Positions 1-7,895 of a stretch of DNA of 48,678 bases are shown here, in pieces. The stretch lies in the NCBI GenBank assembly GCA_964431965.1, contig CAYSLU010000033.1, positions 1-48,678 of the forward strand, read 5' to 3'. How positions within the stretch are numbered: the first letter of the stretch is position 1; each line of letters begins with the position of its first letter. The notes under the pieces are model-generated. The model made no database searches. It was not told the origin of the DNA and saw only the letters and a list, made by a program, of their open reading frames with translations. The stretch comes from CAYSLU01 sp964431965 (GTDB lineage Bacteria; Verrucomicrobiota; Kiritimatiellia; CAIKKV01; CAYSLU01). Position numbers and translations under genes: made by a program.

Positions 1-15
1 CCTTGCGCCGCTCGG

Positions 16-432
16 TTGCTCTCAGAAACATGCGTGCAGTCTGGCACAGCCCCACACGCTGACAAGGGGGGAGGTCTTCACCGCACGCCCCATCAGCTCA
101 CTCACCACCAAAAACCCGCGAGAACTCCACCCCGTAGCACCCAACAAACTCAGAATCAGGGGTCAGTAGCGAAAGTCGGGCTAAGCCCCCGACGGGCAGT
201 TCTTCTGGCTGCCATCGCCAACCAGTTCAAGGCCGAAGTAGTCTTCAAGTACGGCGGTGCGATGGCGAACGGGAAGAGCTTGCTGGGGCTGATTTCGCTT
301 GGGGTTCCGCAGGGTGCGGTTGTGACCATTACAGCGACCGGTGATGATGCCAAGGAAGCCGTCACTACCATCGAAGCGATGTTGCAGACTCTATCGTCAG
401 CTAGCGCTTCCGAGTGCTTGGCTTCGGCGTAG
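16..432 (+). CDS. HPr-like domain protein lacking the phosphorylatable histidine (possible relic)
   Basis: The last ~85 residues (from about residue 53) read as a PTS HPr domain: the SLG-V-QG turn, the NGKSLLGL helix holding the Ser46-equivalent (Ser88) and a C-terminal DDAKEAVTTIEAML helix are all in place. The active-site loop, GLHARPA in normal HPr, is GLSPRRA here, so His15 is replaced by Ser57 (codon at 184-186) and phosphotransfer from Enzyme I should be impossible. Loss of His15 with retention of Ser46 is the pattern of Bacillus Crh, which acts in regulation rather than sugar uptake. The first ~50 residues are low-complexity and unlike HPr, and the only in-frame ATG is at 16, so the true start is unclear and the gene may be a remnant. 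A related, frameshifted copy lies at 1571-1968 on the other strand. Confidence 0.55.
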   Translation: MLSETCVQSGTAPHADKGGGLHRTPHQLTHHQKPARTPPRSTQQTQNQGSVAKVGLSPRRAVLLAAIANQFKAEVVFKYGGAMANGKSLLGLISLGVPQGAVVTITATGDDAKEAVTTIEAMLQTLSSASASECLASA

Positions 433-468
433 GGCACGGCGTCCGTTCAGACGCCCGCCTGTCGCTGG

Positions 469-744
469 CTACCGACCAAGCCACTCAACGGCCTCATCGA
501 TCTGACTGAACACCTTTGCGTTCAGACCCCGATTGATGGCGGCGGTCTGCCCGAATCGGGCTTGGTCAATCATCGGTGCATCAAAGACCAGGGCAACCTT
601 CCTGATCTTGTTCGGTGCTCGTTCCTTGGCTTGCTCGGCGAGGAACTTCGATGCGTCATAGCGATCCAAGAACGGCATCTGCCCCGTGACTTCACGGGCG
701 TCGATGAGGATTCTGTCCTTGTCGTGCTCCAAGGCAGCGTCCAT
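469..744 (-). CDS. STAS/SEC14-like (SpoIIAA-like) protein, N-terminally short
   Basis: The 91 residues match the second half of the SpoIIAA-like/STAS-SEC14 family: a DRILIDAREVTG strand-loop, a long amphipathic helix, a KVALVF strand and the closing F-QIDEAVEWL helix. Family members usually have ~40 further N-terminal residues forming the first strands. Here an in-frame stop lies only ~19 codons upstream of the ATG and no good ribosome site is visible, so the gene is probably 5'-truncated. It lies 49 bases downstream of the ferritin-like gene on the same strand. Its function is unknown; related proteins are usually described as soluble regulatory or lipid-binding folds. Confidence 0.5.
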   Translation of the reverse strand: MDAALEHDKDRILIDAREVTGQMPFLDRYDASKFLAEQAKERAPNKIRKVALVFDAPMIDQARFGQTAAINRGLNAKVFSQIDEAVEWLGR

Positions 745-793
745 GGCAGCCCAAGAGACTAGGCGATCCGCGCGCTGACGCGACGGTCATGAA

Positions 794-1282
794 TCACTCC
801 GCCTCGTTCCGGCGATGGCGCTGCACGCGGCGGAGTTTCCGAAGATGATGTTGCTCCGATACGACCAATCCGACAACTTGGGGCGAGAAACGCTCGTCGA
901 GCATTTCGACCATCGGGGAGTACAGGGAGATCGACCGGCTCTCCACAAACCGCGCCAGCGTCAACCATGCGTCCAAGTCGAGCGGAACCCCTGGCGTCGC
1001 CAAATGGCGCTCCAGCGTGCCATCCAACTCCTGCATGGTCGTCTTGACCATCTCAAGCAAGTCGACCGGATGGCAGTGGGTCTGCTTGTCCCCCTGGTGA
1101 GCCGAGGCGATCATGCGGAAGCCGGATTGATGCTGCCGCTCCTCCTCCTCGAAAATACCGCAGAGCTTGCGCACGACCGGATCCGTGGTAGCGCGCCCAA
1201 GTCGCTTGTAGAATTGTGCGCACTTGGCTTCGAGATCCGCCGCCTGCACGGCTACATCGTGATGTGAGATCCAGTATTCCAT
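794..1282 (-). CDS. Ferritin-like diiron protein (rubrerythrin-type helical bundle)
   Basis: A 162-residue protein predicted to be a four-helix bundle. Diiron-type ligands are spaced as in the ferritin-like superfamily: Glu18 in helix 1, an ExxH motif at Glu48-His51, Glu114 in helix 3 and a second ExxH at Glu143-His146. There is no C-terminal rubredoxin domain with paired CxxC, so it is a minimal ferritin-like protein rather than a full rubrerythrin. Such proteins handle peroxide or iron in the cytoplasm, but that role is only inferred. A GGAG stands four bases before the ATG. Its first ~20 residues are repeated in the truncated second copy fused to the HPr pseudogene at 1571-1968 (shared AADLEAKCA), which shows a local duplication. 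C-terminal residues after ~150 are strongly basic. Confidence 0.6.
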   Translation of the reverse strand: MEYWISHHDVAVQAADLEAKCAQFYKRLGRATTDPVVRKLCGIFEEEERQHQSGFRMIASAHQGDKQTHCHPVDLLEMVKTTMQELDGTLERHLATPGVPLDLDAWLTLARFVESRSISLYSPMVEMLDERFSPQVVGLVVSEQHHLRKLRRVQRHRRNEAE

Positions 1283-1570
1283 CGAACTCCGCCGTCCTGT
1301 CTGTCACCGAATTGCTACTTCGGGCATCCCTCGACGCCCCCGTACATACCGATTCATCTAACCGCATCTTGCTTCCCTATTGCAGCAGATCCAATGCCAA
1401 GACGCACATCCACTGCACAATCTGTCGGGGATGCGTAGATCGATGCGGAAGAGCCGCGTAAGGGTGCCGGATAAGCCGCCAAATGCGGCGGGGTGTCCGC
1501 CATGGGCGTCAGCGAACTGGATAAAGCCGCCAGTCCCAGGATGCCGTGTACATAATAGTTCGCCCGCTGC
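1283..1570. other. Intergenic stretch, no recognisable gene
   Basis: This lies between the ferritin-like gene and the truncated HPr/ferritin copy. Open frames exist on both strands, but none resembles a protein family and none has a convincing ribosome site. It could contain the promoter of the ferritin-like gene and the lost remainder of the second ferritin-like copy, whose similarity stops near 1606. Confidence 0.4.
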
Positions 1571-1968
1571 TCAATTTTGGCGGAAAAACGGGGCACTCCC
1601 CTGAAACCCCGCGCACTTGGCCTCCAAGTCAGCCGCCTGCGAGGCCGCATCGTAATGCGAGAACCCCGAGACCATATCTATATCCGAGGAGGCGGACTGC
1701 AGCATGGCTTCCATCGTGTTCACGACCTCCCGGGCGTCCGTGCCTTCCGCGATGATCGTCAAGCTCGCCCCCCCCGCATGACCCCGAGTGAAAGCAACCC
1801 AAGCAGGCTTTTCGCGTTAGCCATCGCATCGCCACACTTCAGGACGATGCTGGCGCTGAACTGGCCGGCGGCAGACGCCAACATGACAGCAGGCCGGGCG
1901 TTCAGACACCGATCATGCGATACGACGGCCTGCCGCATCACCGTTACGATACTACTCACGGCAATCAC
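1571..1968 (-). pseudogene. Frameshifted HPr-like gene joined to a truncated ferritin-like copy
   Basis: The reading frame from a GTG at 1968 (or 1959, which is better spaced from an AAGGA) encodes an HPr domain with the active-site loop CLNARPA, so His15 is Asn, and with the Ser46-equivalent intact in NAKSLLGLLSLG. At a run of eight C (plus strand, 1768-1775) the frame breaks. Reading six or nine bases there restores the rest of the HPr domain (ASLTIIAEGTDAREVV and the last helix). The downstream frame then runs on into a copy of the ferritin-like N-terminus (FSHYDAASQAADLEAKCA) and that similarity ends abruptly near 1606. The structure suggests a once-functional HPr-like plus ferritin-like pair that was duplicated and then decayed. 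A phase-variable homopolymer switch is an alternative for the frameshift but not for the 3' truncation. Confidence 0.6.
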
Positions 1969-2059
1969 TTCCTTGCACCTCTATGGACCCGCTTCGTCCT
2001 AACCGGGTGTAAGCTAAGCGCAATTCGTGCGCGGCGCTATCCGTTGATTCCCGAGATGG

Positions 2060-2079
2060 GTGTAGGGAATCCCCTACAC
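2060..2079. promoter_or_regulatory. Perfect 8-bp inverted repeat at the end of the kinase gene
   Basis: GTGTAGGG at 2060-2067 and CCCTACAC at 2072-2079 form a perfect dyad with a four-base spacer, overlapping the stop codon of the histidine kinase (TAG at 2074-2076 on the minus strand). No U-tract follows on either strand, so an intrinsic terminator is unlikely. It could be a protein-binding operator for the leftward genes downstream or an mRNA 3' hairpin. No regulator can be named from the sequence. Confidence 0.3.
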
Positions 2080-4413
2080 GCGGGGCCCGGACGCCGAGGG
2101 AATCGTCACGAGGACCCGTATGCCATGCGGCTCTACCGTCTCGACAGCCAGACGCCCGCCGAGATGCTCCACGCGTTCGCGGATCGAGAACAGGCCGAAT
2201 CCGCCGGACGGGCTGAACGACAGGTTGTCCGTGGTGAACCCCACTCCGTCGTCTTCGACGCAGACGACAGTCTCGGCCTCGCTCTGATTCAGTTGAACAC
2301 GCGCTTGAGTGGCCTTCGCGTGCCTCGCCACGTTCAGCAGCAACTCCTGAACGACCCGGTAGAGCAGAATCTCCACATCGCCCGATAGCGGCCTGTATGT
2401 GGTCGGCGTATCGAAAACAAGCGCTATCCCGTGCTTCTGCGCCATGCGTTCGCATAGATCCTGAAGGGCAAACGCCAGGCCGTGGTCGTGAAGCGTGGGC
2501 GATACCAGGTCGAACGTCATCGATCGGGTCTGCGCCAGCACCTGAGCAAGCGCCTGCCCCACCGTCCGGGCCACCGCCGCAACCACCTTCCCGCTGGCTC
2601 CCGGGGACAGGCGATCCAGTTCCAGCCGGGCGGCAACCAGCGTCTGCGCGATGTCGTCGTGCAGGCCGTCGGCAATGCGCTGCCGCTCGGCCTCCTCGGC
2701 CAGCGTCAGCTGGGTCACCAGGGCCCGGAGCTGCCGCTCATGGCTCAGGAGCTCCTGCCTGGCGCGTTCGCGCTCGGTGATATCCCGGATGGCCGTGTAG
2801 ATGACGGTGCGGCCGTTGAGGACAAACCGCCCGCCGGCTATCTCGACGGGAAACACGGTGCCGTCGCGCTTCCGGTGATATCGGAGCGGGACGAGCGTCG
2901 ATCCGGCCAGCACCATCTGCCGAAGCGCCTCCTCCGACTCCGCCGGCTGCGACGTGAGATCGAGGGCCTTCAGCCGAAGAAACTCATCGCGGCTGTATCC
3001 GTACAGTCGGCAGGCGGCATCATTGCCGTCCAGCATCCGCAGCGTCTCCGCGTCAATGAGGATGAGCGCGTCCGACTCGGTCTGGAAGAGCAGCCGGTAC
3101 TTCAGCTCGCTATCCTGAAGCGCCTGCTCGGCTTCCCGGCGCTGCGCCGCTTCCTGCTTGAGCCCTTCCACCGCCTGCGTCAGCTCCGCCGTGCGCTCCT
3201 GTACCTTGCGCTCCAGCGTGTCGCGCGCCTGCTGAAGCGCCTGTTCAGCGCCCTTGCGCTCCGTTATGTCGCGCACGTAGCCGACGATCCCGATCAGCTG
3301 ATCGTGCAGGTCATGCCACGGGGCGAAGTGCGCGTCGAACGTCCGCCGGACCCCGTCTATCGTCAGGCTGTACTCGCCGTTGAATGGCTGTCCGGTTTCA
3401 AGCACCCGGCGCTTGATCGCCATGAGCGACTCGCCGTCGGAATCCGGGAGCAGCTCGCCATCGGTCTTTCCCAGGATCTGCTCCCGGGTGTGCGGAGGTG
3501 TCGGCCGCAGGATCCACCGGTACGCGAGATCGCGATCCTGGAAGAACAAGGTGTCGGGGGAGTGCTCGGCCAGGAACCGGAAGCGGTCGGCGCTCTCCAC
3601 CAGGGTCTTCTCCGCCCACTTCCGCTCGGTGATCTCACGGACAATGGCCTGAATGGCCGGCTTGCCGTGGTACATGGTGGGCACGGCGAGCGACTCGACC
3701 TGCACGGCCCGCCCATCCAGCCGCAGCACCCGCAGTTCGCGCAAGGGTGCCATCGCGCCCGCCTTCAGCCGGACGAATCGCGTGCCGACGCTCTCCCGAT
3801 CGTCGGGATGGATCAGATCCAGGACACTCCGGCCGCAAAGCTCCTCGAAGGATTGGGCGCCGTGGAGGCGAAGCGCCGACCGGTTGGCATAGGCGAAGCA
3901 GCCGTCCTGATGAACCACGATGGCGTCCGGCGCCAGCTCCACCAGCAGCCGGTAGCGGTCCTCGCTCTCGCGCAGCGCGGCCTCCGCTTCCTTCCGGTCG
4001 GTGATGTCCCAGTTCGAGCACCGGCGCCCCAGGAAGCGGCCGTCGACGCCGAAGACCGAGTGGCACTGGTGCCCGATCCATCGGATCGCGCCGTCTCGGC
4101 GGACGATGCGAAAGTCGGGTCCGCTCGCCTCCGCCTCGTCATCGATGTCGGCCAAATGGGCCGCCGCCGCCGCGCGGTCGTCCGGATGCACGACCTGCAG
4201 GTACAGGCCGGGGTCCGCCAGGAACTCGCCGGCTCGATACCCGGAGATCCGCTCGCAACCGGCGGAGACGTACACGAAGGCGCCGTCGGGAGCCCGCCAG
4301 AAGTCCCACCCCATGGCGGCGTCAACACGGGAGAGGCATTGCACTTCATCCGGCGTGGGGTGGCGCGAAGGCCGGTCGGAGGTGGCGGGCTCAGGCGGTC
4401 GCCGATCAGTCAT
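2074..4413 (-). CDS. Multi-PAS sensor histidine kinase (HisKA_3/NarX-DegS type)
   Basis: A soluble 779-residue kinase with no membrane segments. Four PAS domains are visible at about 30-140, 150-265, 270-385 and 435-550, most ending in the DITER-type PAC motif. A coiled coil (~390-430) lies between the third and fourth. The dimerisation/phosphoacceptor region has the HisKA_3 H-box ERQRIADGLHDD with His585. The C-terminal HATPase domain (~680-775) has an N box (ELLLNVARHAKA), a DDGVGF G1 box and a GGFGLFSIRERV G2 box. Kinases of this class pair with LuxR/NarL-type response regulators, but none is encoded in the window, so it is an orphan here. It likely senses a cytoplasmic small molecule, redox state or gas through its PAS domains; the ligand is unknown. 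The ribosome site before the ATG is weak. Confidence 0.9.
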   Translation of the reverse strand: MTDRRPPEPATSDRPSRHPTPDEVQCLSRVDAAMGWDFWRAPDGAFVYVSAGCERISGYRAGEFLADPGLYLQVVHPDDRAAAAAHLADIDDEAEASGPDFRIVRRDGAIRWIGHQCHSVFGVDGRFLGRRCSNWDITDRKEAEAALRESEDRYRLLVELAPDAIVVHQDGCFAYANRSALRLHGAQSFEELCGRSVLDLIHPDDRESVGTRFVRLKAGAMAPLRELRVLRLDGRAVQVESLAVPTMYHGKPAIQAIVREITERKWAEKTLVESADRFRFLAEHSPDTLFFQDRDLAYRWILRPTPPHTREQILGKTDGELLPDSDGESLMAIKRRVLETGQPFNGEYSLTIDGVRRTFDAHFAPWHDLHDQLIGIVGYVRDITERKGAEQALQQARDTLERKVQERTAELTQAVEGLKQEAAQRREAEQALQDSELKYRLLFQTESDALILIDAETLRMLDGNDAACRLYGYSRDEFLRLKALDLTSQPAESEEALRQMVLAGSTLVPLRYHRKRDGTVFPVEIAGGRFVLNGRTVIYTAIRDITERERARQELLSHERQLRALVTQLTLAEEAERQRIADGLHDDIAQTLVAARLELDRLSPGASGKVVAAVARTVGQALAQVLAQTRSMTFDLVSPTLHDHGLAFALQDLCERMAQKHGIALVFDTPTTYRPLSGDVEILLYRVVQELLLNVARHAKATQARVQLNQSEAETVVCVEDDGVGFTTDNLSFSPSGGFGLFSIRERVEHLGGRLAVETVEPHGIRVLVTIPSASGPRV

Positions 4414-4545
4414 GTGGCCATCCGATTGCAGGGGCTGCCATCGCTACGCACCCTTCGGATCCCACACTCCCCGCCATCCAGCAGGACCTTATCGTAGAAG
4501 CTTCGCATGCGGCGCCGACAGCAAAGCGCTCATGCGCCCGAAGTA

Positions 4546-7500
4546 TTAGCTTCCGGCCGCGCGCTGTCCAGCCACAATGTCGGCCGCCACGCAGGCCAGC
4601 GCATAGCGGCTCGTGTCGTTGAAGGCCGATGGGCTGCCGAACAGATTGCCGCGCCCTTCCCCGCCGGCGACGCCCTTGATGCGCGCCGTGACCTGGACCT
4701 CGAACAGGAACTGACCAGCGTCGGCATCCAGGGCCAGCTCCGCGAGCGGCACCAGCGCCTGAAGGCCGTACCCCGTGGCCGCCGGACCGGTCGCCACCCG
4801 CACCCCCGGCTTGAGCACCGCCTCGTTGTGCTGGAAGCGATACCCCTTGGCCGGTTCGCCACGCCAGGCCGGAACCAGGTACACCTGGCCGATCTCGATG
4901 TTGCCGAACACATGCCCGATCCGCTCGCGATCCGGGTTGCAGGCGAACACCTCCACGCAGGATCCGTCCCATAGCATGGGCGTGACCTCGACCGCGGGGT
5001 CGAAGACCGATGCCGACACAATCAAGTGCCCTTCTGCGACCGCCAGGCGAACGTCGCCGTAGTGGCCGCAGGCGGCCAGTCGCGCGGATCCCTTCACCGG
5101 CAGCACCGGCTCGTCCGAAAGGAGCTCCGCCACCCGGTCGAGCAGCGGCAGCGCCGGCAGCCGGCGCAGCGGATACCGCACCGTCAGGCGCTCTGAGGCC
5201 GGCTTGATGTCCGTCCCGGCCGTAGACAGCTCGATGCGCGACACGAGCGGCCCGCCCGCATCGCGGAGCCGGATGGCCGCCTCCGCCTCGGCGCCCTCGC
5301 CTGCCGCCAGGCGCCGCCGGACGGCGCTCCACTCGACCGTCACGCCGGCCGCCGGCTCCGCCCGCAGCGCCACGTCCGCATCCGTGGCATCCGCTGCCAT
5401 GTTGCGCACGCGCACCCGGACACGGCCCGGCCGGCCGCCGCGTCCCCACGTGACGGTCTCCAGCACGTCGATCCGCGAGTCGAGCCGGCACGCCAGCGGC
5501 ATCGAGATCCAGGCCGGCCGGATCCGCTCGCCACGCGAGAACAGAAACAGCTCATGGCACCCTTCGATCGCGGACCGATCGACGGCGACGTCGAACTCGA
5601 CGGCCGCCTCGCATCCGGCCGGCACGTCGAACGGCACGGCGACCTCCGCAAAGCCCGGCCCATGCCGCCGCCGCTTGATCTCGACCCACTCCACGCCGCG
5701 GACCGGCATGTCCCCATCGTTTCGCAGGCGCAGCCGGACCCTCCCGGCTTCGCCCCGGGTGCCCACGGGGCGCACCACGTCGAGCGCCGCGCGGACACTC
5801 TCGATGGCGACGCGCTGCGCGTCGCGGTACAGGCCGATCCGGGAGAACGGAACGGGCGGACAGCCGCTGGTGCGACAGGCCGGACTGTCCGGCTTGAGCT
5901 CGAACACGCCGAACGCGGCGTCCTCACACGGGGCGTGGTCTTCCACGACGTTGTCGGCGTAGTCGAAGTAGCCGGGGAACTCGGCCCAGTGGGTCAGCAG
6001 CCAGGGCCCCCGGCTGCCGCAGACGATGTTGCCGCGCACCTGTGCGTTCAGCGCGGCCAGCCCCGCGCCGCGCTGCAGCGCGTCGTGAACCGCATCTAGG
6101 CCCGGGTACCGGCCGCTGAACGGAGGGCGATGCGCGTCCAGCGCGTAGAACTGGTCGCGCATCCAGCCGTGCATCATGGTGTCGCCACGATCCGCCTGGG
6201 CGGAGGCCAGCCGCTCGTCGAACCAGACGGCCGGCTCGCACTGCACGAACAGGTTGTGGTGGATCCGCAGATTGATCCCGCCGCCCGCCAGAACGGCCTT
6301 GTTCACGTAGTGGAAGATGTTCCCGTAGATCTCCGAGCCGCCGGACCCGTCGTCGTTGTACACGCCGGACGAGCCCCACTCGTTCCGGCCGGAGTCGCCG
6401 GCGTGATGCAGGTAGTTGTAGCGAATTACGTTGCCCTGCAGCGTGAAGTCGCGCCCGTAGTACATGCAGCCGCAGTCATCGCCCTGCAGCGTGAAGTTGA
6501 AGAACTCGTTGTACTCGATCAGGTGGTCGTTGCCCCGGTACATGATCATCGCGTGCGGGTGGTCGTGGAACCGGTTGTGCCGGATCGTCACGCCGCAGCT
6601 GTTCACGATGCGGACGCACTCCAGATACGTCCAGCCCTCGCGCGCCACATGATGCATCCAGCAGTTCTCGACCCGGTGCCCGGAGGGCTCGCCGAGGCGG
6701 CGGTCTCCCGCGTTCGCGATCTCCACCCCCGACTCTCCGGTGTTCCATATGTCGCAGCTTTGAACGGCATGGTCGTGCCCGCGTTCGATCCGGACGGCGG
6801 CGCGCCCGATGTTGCCGATCCGGCAGCCCGCCAGCACGACGCCCCGGCCGCCGGTCATGGACACGGCGTCGCCGCGCGTGCATTCAAAGCTCAATCCCTC
6901 GAAGCGCACAAACTCGACGTGCAGGCAATGGATCAGCGGAGCCGCAAGCGTCGATACGCGGACTTCGGACCGGTCGGTGTCCGTCGGCGGCCAGAAGTAC
7001 ATCGTCCCGGCTCGCCGATCCAGGTACCACTCGCCCGGCTCACTCAGTTCCTCCAGCACGTTGAAGTAGAAGAATCGCCCGCCCTTGCGCAGGCCGTAGT
7101 GCCCGGCCCGCGGTGGATCCACCTCGATCTCCTTGCGCTGCGCGTCCAGTTCGGTCACGCGAACCACGGTGGACGCCCAGTCCAGCGCAAAATGCCCGTG
7201 CAGGTAAACGTCATCGGCCGAATCCCACTGCGCCGGCCGGTCGTCCGTGTAGACCAGCCGGTCGCCCCGCACGTCGGCGATCAGCTCGAAGCCGCGATTG
7301 GGGAAGCGCGAGCGCTTCGGCCAGCGCGCAGGAGTCATGGGCTCGCCGTTGCAGAAGAGCTCCATCGCAGCGACCGAACTGCCCCCGCCGTGGCCGCGCG
7401 GATGCCAGACGCCGTAGTCCGTGAGGCCCATTCCCTTCAGGTCGGCCCGCAGCACGTGCCCGCGGGCCGCCGCCGGCAGCCGGCCCAGGATTGCGGGATC

Positions 7501-7833
7501 CTCGATCCGCTCGAACGCCGTCACGCGCCGCCCGCCGATCAGGCGCGCCGCGCCGGGACGCTCCGACCGCCAGACCGCCGGCGCAGCCGCCAGCCCCGAG
7601 TCCCGCACGTTCAGGGCGAGCGCCTGCTCCATCTCGTAGCAGCCGGCCAGCAGGATGATCTCGACCCCGCCCGCCGGATACGCGCCCAGCTGCCTCCACC
7701 CGCGGACCCGATCCCGGGCATCCTCCATCGTCAGCGGCGCTTCTCGGCTTCCATCGGCCCGGGCACGGTCCGCAGCCCCGCCGACCGACGGAGCCGGGGC
7801 CACATGCAGCGTTCGCTTCGGCGGCTGAACCAT
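4546..7833 (-). CDS. Right-handed parallel beta-helix protein with C-terminal CBM9-like domain
   Basis: 1095 residues from the ATG at 7833, chosen because GAGGA (7841-7845) is seven bases upstream; an earlier ATG at 7839 would be too close. The N-terminal part starts with the TLHVAP...DARDRVR pattern of beta-helix polysaccharide-active proteins. Residues ~330-570 contain the helix coils (repeats such as IRHNRFHDHPHAM, IEYNEFFNF, IRYNYLHHAGD, IHHNLF). The region ~650-900 holds two Ig-like CARDB-type modules, and the last ~170 residues resemble the CBM9/DOMON-like sugar-binding fold (ending DTSRYALACVAADIV). It probably degrades or binds an acidic polysaccharide such as a glycosaminoglycan or pectin. 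No typical signal peptide is visible, which is odd for this architecture. It is followed on the same strand by the kinase gene and preceded by the secreted protein at 7896-9995. Confidence 0.8.
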   Translation of the reverse strand: MVQPPKRTLHVAPAPSVGGAADRARADGSREAPLTMEDARDRVRGWRQLGAYPAGGVEIILLAGCYEMEQALALNVRDSGLAAAPAVWRSERPGAARLIGGRRVTAFERIEDPAILGRLPAAARGHVLRADLKGMGLTDYGVWHPRGHGGGSSVAAMELFCNGEPMTPARWPKRSRFPNRGFELIADVRGDRLVYTDDRPAQWDSADDVYLHGHFALDWASTVVRVTELDAQRKEIEVDPPRAGHYGLRKGGRFFYFNVLEELSEPGEWYLDRRAGTMYFWPPTDTDRSEVRVSTLAAPLIHCLHVEFVRFEGLSFECTRGDAVSMTGGRGVVLAGCRIGNIGRAAVRIERGHDHAVQSCDIWNTGESGVEIANAGDRRLGEPSGHRVENCWMHHVAREGWTYLECVRIVNSCGVTIRHNRFHDHPHAMIMYRGNDHLIEYNEFFNFTLQGDDCGCMYYGRDFTLQGNVIRYNYLHHAGDSGRNEWGSSGVYNDDGSGGSEIYGNIFHYVNKAVLAGGGINLRIHHNLFVQCEPAVWFDERLASAQADRGDTMMHGWMRDQFYALDAHRPPFSGRYPGLDAVHDALQRGAGLAALNAQVRGNIVCGSRGPWLLTHWAEFPGYFDYADNVVEDHAPCEDAAFGVFELKPDSPACRTSGCPPVPFSRIGLYRDAQRVAIESVRAALDVVRPVGTRGEAGRVRLRLRNDGDMPVRGVEWVEIKRRRHGPGFAEVAVPFDVPAGCEAAVEFDVAVDRSAIEGCHELFLFSRGERIRPAWISMPLACRLDSRIDVLETVTWGRGGRPGRVRVRVRNMAADATDADVALRAEPAAGVTVEWSAVRRRLAAGEGAEAEAAIRLRDAGGPLVSRIELSTAGTDIKPASERLTVRYPLRRLPALPLLDRVAELLSDEPVLPVKGSARLAACGHYGDVRLAVAEGHLIVSASVFDPAVEVTPMLWDGSCVEVFACNPDRERIGHVFGNIEIGQVYLVPAWRGEPAKGYRFQHNEAVLKPGVRVATGPAATGYGLQALVPLAELALDADAGQFLFEVQVTARIKGVAGGEGRGNLFGSPSAFNDTSRYALACVAADIVAGQRAAGS

Positions 7834-7895
7834 CGCCATCTCCTCATCTTCCAGAACCGGATGACGTGAATCGTGCCCGACTGCGCCGCCGCCCG

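Noticed and set aside
1354..1650. 98-codon minus-strand frame in the eroded left region
   Set aside because: No family resemblance and it crosses the truncated ferritin-like end, so it is probably a chance frame.
2482..4497. Long plus-strand open frame (671 codons) opposite the histidine kinase
   Set aside because: It is antisense to a gene with clear PAS and kinase motifs; GC-rich third positions leave stop-free shadows. The translation has no domain.
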